A stretch of 37,756 nucleotides of DNA, from assembly GCA_003134435.1 (NCBI GenBank), contig PLBE01000251.1, positions 34,997-72,752 of the forward strand. The letters run 5' to 3'. A program made the position numbers and the translations under genes. A model generated the notes under the pieces. It was not told the DNA's origin, ran no database searches, and was given only the letters and a program-made list of their open reading frames with translations. Source of the DNA: Acidobacteriaceae bacterium (GTDB taxonomy: Bacteria > Acidobacteriota > Terriglobia > Terriglobales > Acidobacteriaceae). Below, piece by piece: positions 32,723 to 37,756 of the stretch; the stretch's first letter is position 1; every line of letters begins with the position of its first letter.

Positions 32723-32761
32723 GATCAAATTTTGATCTCCCCGTAACAATTCGGTAACAAT
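32723..32761. promoter_or_regulatory. Operator-like palindrome and direct repeats before the NCS2 permease gene
   Basis: GATCAAA-T-TTTGATC (32723-32737) is a perfect palindrome. It is followed by two direct copies of GTAACAAT (32743-32750 and 32754-32761) with an 11-bp period, placing them on the same face of the helix. Both sites lie within 75 bp of the permease start. Purine-responsive control is conceivable but unproven. Confidence 0.45.
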
Positions 32762-32797
32762 CCGCCCATAACATTGCGCTTTTGTTTTGGAGGTTCA

Positions 32798-34588
32798 TTG
32801 GCTCGCCCGGGCGTTTCCAAGGTCACTGCCGTATTCCCGCAGTCGCTGCGCCGTTGGCGTGATTGGCGCGGCCCGATTGCCTTTCCCGGACGCAAGAAGC
32901 CCGCCAGCCTGATCTACGACGTCGATGACATTCCGCCCATGGCGGTCCAGATTGGCGCCGCCTTTCAGCATCTTTTCGTGATATCGGTCGGTTGGATCTA
33001 CGTTCTGCTCGTGTCGAACGCGATTGGAGGCACGTCGGCGGATGCGCAGAGCCTCATCCGCATGTCCATGATCGCCTCTGGAGTGGCGACCATTGTCCAA
33101 GCCAGGCGCGGCTTTGGCAATGGATACCTGTGCCCGCTCACCTGCAGCCTCACCTATTTATCCCCCGTCGTCCTGGCCGGGATCGCTGGTGGCTACTCTT
33201 TGATGTTCGGAATGCTATTCGCTGCGGGCGTCGCCGGAATGATCGTTTCGCGCGTCGTCCATCGTTTGCGGATGCTCTTCCCCCCCGAAGTGACCGGCCT
33301 CATGGTCGCTATGTCAGGGCTGCAACTGGTAGCGTTGGGCTGCCCGCGTTTTCTCGGCTACTCCAAAGAAAGCGCTGCGGCCGACCCCCGCGCCATGCTG
33401 ATCGGCTTGACGACTCTGTTTGCCATGATTATCCCCACGGTTTGGACCAGAAGTAAGTTGCACCTGTATCCCATGCTGATCGGGGTCGCAGCCGGCTTTG
33501 CCATCGGCTGGGCGATGGGGGAGTTCCACGTCGCGCAGCTGCTGGCGCAGATGCCGCCAGGATTCTTGAGTTTTCCGCATCGGGCGGCGCCCGGCCTTTC
33601 CTTCAAGGCCGCGCTGTTGCCGCCTTTCCTCATTGCCGCCCTAACCGCCAGCCTGAAGACGGTTGGTGATACCACGCTCTGCCAAAAAGTCAACGACACC
33701 ACGTGGAAGCGTACTGACATGAAATCCGTGAGCGGAGGTGTCTTCGCGAACGGTTTCGGAAGCGCCATCTCGGGCCTCCTGGGCGGGATCGGGCAGAACA
33801 CGGCATCGAGCAGCATCGGTATTTCGCTGGCCGCGGGCACGACCAGCCGGGCGATTGCTTTGCCCCTGGGCTTGCTGGTTATGGGACTTGCCTTCTTCCC
33901 CAAGGCGGCCGCGCTCGTAACCGCTTTGCCCGGTCCCGCCGTGGGTGCGATGTTGATCTATTCCGCGTGCTTCATCATTTTGGGAGGTCTCCAGCTCCTT
34001 ACATCGCGCATGCTCGATTCCCGGCGCATCTTCGCCGTCGGAATCGCACTGATTTTCGGCCTCAGCGTGGAGATCATACCCGACCTTTATCGCACGTTCC
34101 CAGCCTTCCTGAAGCCGGTCTTCAGTTCTTCAACTTCGGTCGCGACCGTGCTGGTTGTGATCTTAAGCCTGCTGTTTCGCGTGGGTATCAAGAAACAACG
34201 CAGTCTGGAATTGCGAGCCGGTTCGGAACACCTCGACGAGATCACCCAGTTCATGGAAGACCAGGGCTCTGCCTGGGGTATGAGAAAGGAAGTCGTCACC
34301 CGCGCGACCGATGCTGCCTACGAGGTAGTGAACAACCTGGGCCTCCTGCCGCTCCGCTCCGAGATCATCACTTTGAACACGTCCTGGGACGAGCTTCGGC
34401 TCGATCTCAATATCGAATACTCCGGACCCGCGATTGAACTTGCGAACACCATGCCCGCCTTGGAGGAGATGGGTACGGAGGCCGGCGCCGCACATCTCGC
34501 CGGATACCTGATTCGCCAATATGCCGATCGCGTGAAGATTCGCGAAAAGAACGGCGTCTGCCGCGTCTCGTTACATTTCGATCACTGA
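32798..34588 (+). CDS. NCS2 purine/pyrimidine permease with C-terminal RsbW-like ATPase domain
   Basis: 596 residues from a TTG at 32798, which follows GGAGG (32789-32793). The first ~450 residues are a nucleobase transporter of the uracil/xanthine permease family: IYDVDDIPPMAVQIGAAFQH at the start, about 12-14 helices, and the conserved GGIGQNTASSSIGISLAAGT. The last ~120 residues are soluble and resemble HATPase_c_2 anti-sigma kinases of the RsbW/SpoIIAB type: N box ATDAAYEVVNNL (~503-514), a G1-like IEYSGPAIEL (~537-546) and a closing AGYLIRQYADRVKIREKNG. The Asp of the G1 motif is absent (YSGP instead of DxGxG), so ATP binding may be altered. An NCS2 protein normally has ~430-460 residues. 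The extension suggests a transporter that signals or is regulated. Confidence 0.85.
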   Translation: MARPGVSKVTAVFPQSLRRWRDWRGPIAFPGRKKPASLIYDVDDIPPMAVQIGAAFQHLFVISVGWIYVLLVSNAIGGTSADAQSLIRMSMIASGVATIVQARRGFGNGYLCPLTCSLTYLSPVVLAGIAGGYSLMFGMLFAAGVAGMIVSRVVHRLRMLFPPEVTGLMVAMSGLQLVALGCPRFLGYSKESAAADPRAMLIGLTTLFAMIIPTVWTRSKLHLYPMLIGVAAGFAIGWAMGEFHVAQLLAQMPPGFLSFPHRAAPGLSFKAALLPPFLIAALTASLKTVGDTTLCQKVNDTTWKRTDMKSVSGGVFANGFGSAISGLLGGIGQNTASSSIGISLAAGTTSRAIALPLGLLVMGLAFFPKAAALVTALPGPAVGAMLIYSACFIILGGLQLLTSRMLDSRRIFAVGIALIFGLSVEIIPDLYRTFPAFLKPVFSSSTSVATVLVVILSLLFRVGIKKQRSLELRAGSEHLDEITQFMEDQGSAWGMRKEVVTRATDAAYEVVNNLGLLPLRSEIITLNTSWDELRLDLNIEYSGPAIELANTMPALEEMGTEAGAAHLAGYLIRQYADRVKIREKNGVCRVSLHFDH

Positions 34589-34831
34589 AGCCGTCTCGTC
34601 CGCATGCGCTGGCCGGGCCTTCCCGAAAAACGTGGAGCGTCTCTTTTCGACCAACAGGTCATAACAGTCCCGCGGGTCGCAAAAGAACCCGACAGCTTGG
34701 TGTGCAAGGTCAAGTCTTGACTATCGCAAATAATTGCTGGCTTGCAGATTGGTCATGCCGGCGTCTGGCTGCTGCGCACCCGGATCAAGCCAAATGAATG
34801 ACAAAAGCGACACAAGTGATAAACTACCGCT

Positions 34832-35239
34832 GTGTTTTCCAGACCTGCCGCCGTTTGTGGAGCCTTTCTAGTCTCGCTGGCCTTTTGCGCGTTCGCCCAG
34901 ACCACGCCGCCGGCGAACTCCGATTCAGGCAAGGACTCGCCGAGCGGTGAGGTGTTCAAGGTGGGTCACGGCGTGTCGATCCCTAAAGGGATTTACCAGC
35001 CGGAACCGGAGTATTCAGACAAGGCTCGCAAGAAGAAGATTCAGGGAACCTGTCTGCTTTCGCTGGTGGTAGGCGCCGACGGCAAAACTCGAGACATCCG
35101 GGTGATTCGTCCTCTCGGCTTCGGACTGGACGAGCAGGCCATCAAAGCTGTGTCCCAATGGAGATTCGATCCAGCCCGCAAAGACGGCCAACCGGTGGCG
35201 GTTCAGATCAACGCCGAAGTCGCTTTTAGATTGTACTGA
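34832..35239 (+). CDS. Secreted TonB C-terminal-domain protein
   Basis: 135 residues with a GTG start. A signal peptide (~1-22, ends AFAQ) is followed by a short polar linker and a TonB C-terminal domain: YQPEPEYSDKARKKKIQGTC at ~55, LSLVVGADGKTRDIRVIRPL, then LDEQAIKAVSQWRFDPARKD. Unlike energy-transducing TonB it lacks a persistent N-terminal anchor and a long Pro-rich stalk, so it is probably a periplasmic member of the family. Such short proteins are numerous in Acidobacteriota. No good ribosome binding site precedes the GTG. Confidence 0.82.
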   Translation: MFSRPAAVCGAFLVSLAFCAFAQTTPPANSDSGKDSPSGEVFKVGHGVSIPKGIYQPEPEYSDKARKKKIQGTCLLSLVVGADGKTRDIRVIRPLGFGLDEQAIKAVSQWRFDPARKDGQPVAVQINAEVAFRLY

Positions 35240-35287
35240 CTGCCCACCCGCGTCTTGTGTTTACCCGATCAGACTCTCAGGCCGCTT

Positions 35288-36325
35288 TCATTTGCTTTTC
35301 TTCAGCTTTTTCTTCATGGTTGGATTCATTGCATTCTCTGCGTCTTCGTTCCAAAAGCGATGGCCCGTCCGATGGATGAATACATCTTCCAGTGTCGGCT
35401 TGCTGACGCTGAGCGACTGGATTTCTCCAGGGAACGCTTCGACCACATCGGGTACAAAACGGTGTCCATTTTCAATCTCTATGCGGACTTGCTTGTCCAT
35501 GACTGTAGCCTCTACCTGAAACTTGTCGCGTATGCGCTCGGCGAGCGATTGCGGGTCGGTCGCCTCCAGTAGAATTACGTCGCCGCCGATCTCGCGGGTC
35601 AGAGCCTCCGGCGTGCCGAGCGCTACCAGGTTGCCCTCGTTCAGAATGGCCAATCGGTCGCAGCGTTCCGCCTCTTCCATCAGGTGAGTCGTGACGATGA
35701 CGGAGACGCGTTCCTGATCGCGCAGGATCTGTAAATACTGCCAGAGGTCGCGCCGGGCGCCCGGATCCAGGCCAGTCGTAGGCTCATCAAGTAGCAGAAC
35801 TTCGGGATGATGCAGCAACCCCTTGGCGAGCTCGATGCGCCGCTGCATGCCTCCGGAAAAAGTCTCGACACGGTCCGCCGAGCGGTCCAGCAATCCCACT
35901 CGCATAAGAATCTCGTTGATTCTCGCTTTGAGTTCCGCTCCGCGCAGGCCGTACAAGTGTCCCTGATGCCAAAGATTTTCGTGGGCCGTCAGCTTGGGAT
36001 CGACACTCTGCGACTGGAACACGACACCAATGTGCCGGCGCACCGCTCCCGGTTGTCGAACGGCGTCGAAGCCGGCAATCGTGGCGCCGCCGGACGTTGG
36101 GACCATCAGCGTCGAAAGAATGCGAAACAAAGTCGTCTTCCCGCTGCCGTTCGGGCCCAGCAGCCCAAACAGCTCGGCGGGTCGAACGTCGAAAGAAACG
36201 CCGTTGAGCGCGGTGCGATCCTGATAACGATGGACCAGGTCGCGTACCGTGATGATGGGCGCGCCCACCTTTTCCGCAGGCTGCGCGGCAGGAGCAAAGT
36301 CGATGGCGGATGAGTTCGGGGTCAC
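35288..36325 (-). CDS. ABC transporter ATP-binding protein (DrrA type)
   Basis: 345 residues: one ATPase domain plus the extra ~100-residue C-terminal domain typical of DrrA/CcmA-like exporters. Walker A GPNGSGKTT (~56), Q loop VVFQSQSVDPKLTAHENL, signature FSGGMQRR (~157), Walker B VLLLDEPTTGLD (~177) and the H-loop VTTHLMEEAERCD. The chain ends in a Lys-rich tail. The start is GTG at 36325. It follows ctaA on the same strand by 113 bp. Its membrane partner is probably the permease at 30181-31023, now separated by about 4.3 kb. Confidence 0.93.
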   Translation of the reverse strand: MTPNSSAIDFAPAAQPAEKVGAPIITVRDLVHRYQDRTALNGVSFDVRPAELFGLLGPNGSGKTTLFRILSTLMVPTSGGATIAGFDAVRQPGAVRRHIGVVFQSQSVDPKLTAHENLWHQGHLYGLRGAELKARINEILMRVGLLDRSADRVETFSGGMQRRIELAKGLLHHPEVLLLDEPTTGLDPGARRDLWQYLQILRDQERVSVIVTTHLMEEAERCDRLAILNEGNLVALGTPEALTREIGGDVILLEATDPQSLAERIRDKFQVEATVMDKQVRIEIENGHRFVPDVVEAFPGEIQSLSVSKPTLEDVFIHRTGHRFWNEDAENAMNPTMKKKLKKSK

Positions 36326-36438
36326 AGGCTATTCTACGCTGGGACCGAGGGGATTATCATCCGGAGCGGCATTCCAGAAGGGAAGCACTCGTCTCCACGC
36401 CTCTAACTCTCCACCCATCGGTACGCGCCAAAAATACC

Positions 36439-37413
36439 TTACGCGGCTACCGCACTGCCGCCAGGAACGCGCTCTTCGAATGCCACCGGAACATGGCGCC
36501 AGACCTGAATGGCCAGAACCACCGTGGTCGCGAGCAACAACGCTCCAACCGCAACATGGACTACGGTCGACACCACCATGGGCAGTTCCGGTTGCGCCGC
36601 GTCTCGTCCCCACATGACCCGCGTGATAAAGGCCAGAAACCCGAGACAGAGTTGCGTCACCATCAGGCCCAGCATGGCGATTGCGGGACGCCGGACGGCA
36701 TCCACCTCCGGATAAACCCTGATCGCGCGAACCGCCGTCCAGGACAGGACAAAAGCCACGACGCCCGCGTTGATCACATGCGGCCACCAGCTCAAGCCGT
36801 GATGTCGGAACATCGCTCCGAGGATCAACTGCACGTAAAGCACAAAAATCGAGAGCAGGGTCAAAGTAAAAAGAGCGGGGCGCCGGTGGTCGAACTCAGC
36901 CCGCGGCTGTTCCTCGACCCAGCGCCGGCCCGTAAAAACCGCGATCGAGACTGCAATGCAGAAGAAAGTCTGCGCCACCGCGGCGTGCGCGCTCGAGATG
37001 GGCGCGGGCAGGAAGAACAAAACCGTCAGTCCGCCGAGGACGCCTTGCGCGATCACGGTTGCGAGCGCGGCCAGTCCCAGAACGCGCAGCCAGCGCCGCT
37101 TCTCTACCTTCCAGGTCCACACCGCCAGGATGATGGTGAGCAGCCCTACGAACTCCGCGAACATGCGATGGCTGTGTTCATACTTAATTCCGCCGACCAT
37201 GTGCGGAATTTTGTAAAACGATCCGAAGCTGGTCGGCCAGTCGGGAACCGATAACCCCGCATCATTACTTGTGACCAGCGCTCCCGCGACGATTAAGACG
37301 AGCGTGGCGCAAGAGGTCAAGACGGCGAAGCGGTGCAGTCCACGATGATACGGAAGTTCGATGCCCTTCACGATAGCCCCCAGAGAAACCGGCAATACAG
37401 CGACGCCCGGCAC
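36439..37413 (-). CDS. ctaA: Heme A synthase (CtaA/COX15)
   Basis: Integral membrane enzyme that oxidises the C8 methyl of heme O to give heme A for aa3-type cytochrome oxidase. 324 residues, eight helices in two related halves. Motifs: AGALVTSNDAGLSVPDWPTS (43-62), EHSHR (79-83) and ISSAHAAVAQ with a conserved His. The second half has HHGLSWWPHVINAG and VVHVAVGALLL with further heme-ligand His. The start is GTG at 37413; a GTG at 37371 following GGGGG is an alternative that trims 14 residues. CyoE/CtaB and oxidase genes are not in the window. Confidence 0.92.
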   Translation of the reverse strand: MPGVAVLPVSLGAIVKGIELPYHRGLHRFAVLTSCATLVLIVAGALVTSNDAGLSVPDWPTSFGSFYKIPHMVGGIKYEHSHRMFAEFVGLLTIILAVWTWKVEKRRWLRVLGLAALATVIAQGVLGGLTVLFFLPAPISSAHAAVAQTFFCIAVSIAVFTGRRWVEEQPRAEFDHRRPALFTLTLLSIFVLYVQLILGAMFRHHGLSWWPHVINAGVVAFVLSWTAVRAIRVYPEVDAVRRPAIAMLGLMVTQLCLGFLAFITRVMWGRDAAQPELPMVVSTVVHVAVGALLLATTVVLAIQVWRHVPVAFEERVPGGSAVAA

Positions 37414-37433
37414 GTTACCCGAAACGCAGTAGT

Positions 37434-37756
37434 TTAGCAGACCAGGTCGCGGAAAGGATTCAGCACTTGAAGACCATCGATTTCTCGGCCATCTTCAAGA
37501 TCTTCGGACAAAAGCACGCGACAGCCGGCCTGTTTAGCGGTGCGAACCACAAGAGCGTCCCAGAAAGAAAATCCATGGAGCCGGTGAAGATCGATCGCTG
37601 CCAGAATATCTGCCACCTCTGGAACGACTACATCGAACTCCGAAAGGATTTCGACCTTCCGACGCGCGACCGGTGAAGCGACCCCTAGTTTTTGCGTCAC
37701 GGTGACGAAATACTCCTGCAGCACCTGGAGAGAGACCACGCCGGTTCCGCCGCGCC
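37434..37756 (-). CDS. PIN-domain ribonuclease (VapC-type), N-terminus beyond window end
   Basis: The C-terminal ~107 codons of a PIN-domain toxin. VVSLQVLQEYFVTVT holds the conserved Glu, FSFWDALVVRTAKQAG the third acidic residue, and LLSEDLEDG the fourth. The first catalytic Asp lies outside the window. The frame is open to base 37756 (RGGTGVVSLQ is in frame), so a GTG at 37739 is not the real start. A VapB-like antitoxin would be expected just beyond the edge. It sits 20 bp upstream of ctaA on the same strand. Confidence 0.88.
   Translation of the reverse strand, partial: RGGTGVVSLQVLQEYFVTVTQKLGVASPVARRKVEILSEFDVVVPEVADILAAIDLHRLHGFSFWDALVVRTAKQAGCRVLLSEDLEDGREIDGLQVLNPFRDLVC

Noticed and set aside
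36310-37254. 314-codon plus-strand frame opposite ctaA
   Set aside because: Arg/His/Gln-rich mirror of a membrane protein gene.
1-37756. CRISPR array, tRNA, rRNA, transposase or phage genes
   Set aside because: Looked for repeated spacered units, CCA-ended cloverleaf sequences, integrase/transposase motifs and structural phage genes by eye; none seen.

Overview
The window reads as chromosomal DNA of a soil-type Acidobacteriota, most likely class Terriglobia (Koribacter/Sulfotelmatobacter-like). This is inferred from gene content, not from a marker gene. The clues are moderately high GC, a one-piece LptF-LptG protein, GloVer-repeat and lactonase-propeller secreted proteins, a kumamolisin-type protease, a bacillithiol deacetylase, secreted TonB C-terminal-domain proteins and many short intergenic palindromes. 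No rRNA, tRNA, CRISPR array, phage gene or transposase was seen.

Layout. 1-6.8 kb: the cut-off start of an S53 protease, an ABC exporter, then a CpxP/Spy-like gene divergent from a CpxR-CpxA-like pair with a perfect GTAAA-N5-GTAAA site between them, and a propeller lipoprotein. 6.9-11.6 kb: fused LptFG, a secreted M28 peptidase and a gene frameshifted by a 14-bp tandem duplication. 11.6-17.5 kb: a leftward run of a PCYCGC-motif protein, a TPR protein, GlmR/YvcK, GlmU and GlgB, tying UDP-GlcNAc supply to carbon storage. 17.5-20.4 kb: a decayed HicA-like toxin, an M20 peptidase and ThiO. 20.4-25.5 kb: a coiled-coil membrane protein, a DUF421 protein, a DUF4188 protein divergent from an ECF sigma operon, and FumC. 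25.8-30.1 kb: a GloVer protein, a soluble kinase with two nearly identical PAS repeats and its overlapping single-domain response regulator, and BshB1. 30.2-36.3 kb: an ABC-2 permease and a DrrA-type ATPase that look like two halves of one exporter, separated by about 4 kb of unrelated genes (two possible immunity-like proteins, an NCS2 permease with a C-terminal RsbW-like ATPase domain, a TonB-domain protein). 36.4-37.8 kb: heme A synthase and a PIN-domain toxin cut by the window end.

The most notable items are the NCS2 permease/RsbW-like fusion, the complete Cpx-like envelope-stress module with an E. coli-type operator, the LptFG fusion, the split ABC exporter around a probable insertion, two gene-decay events whose mechanism can be read in the sequence, and several families of intergenic palindromes.
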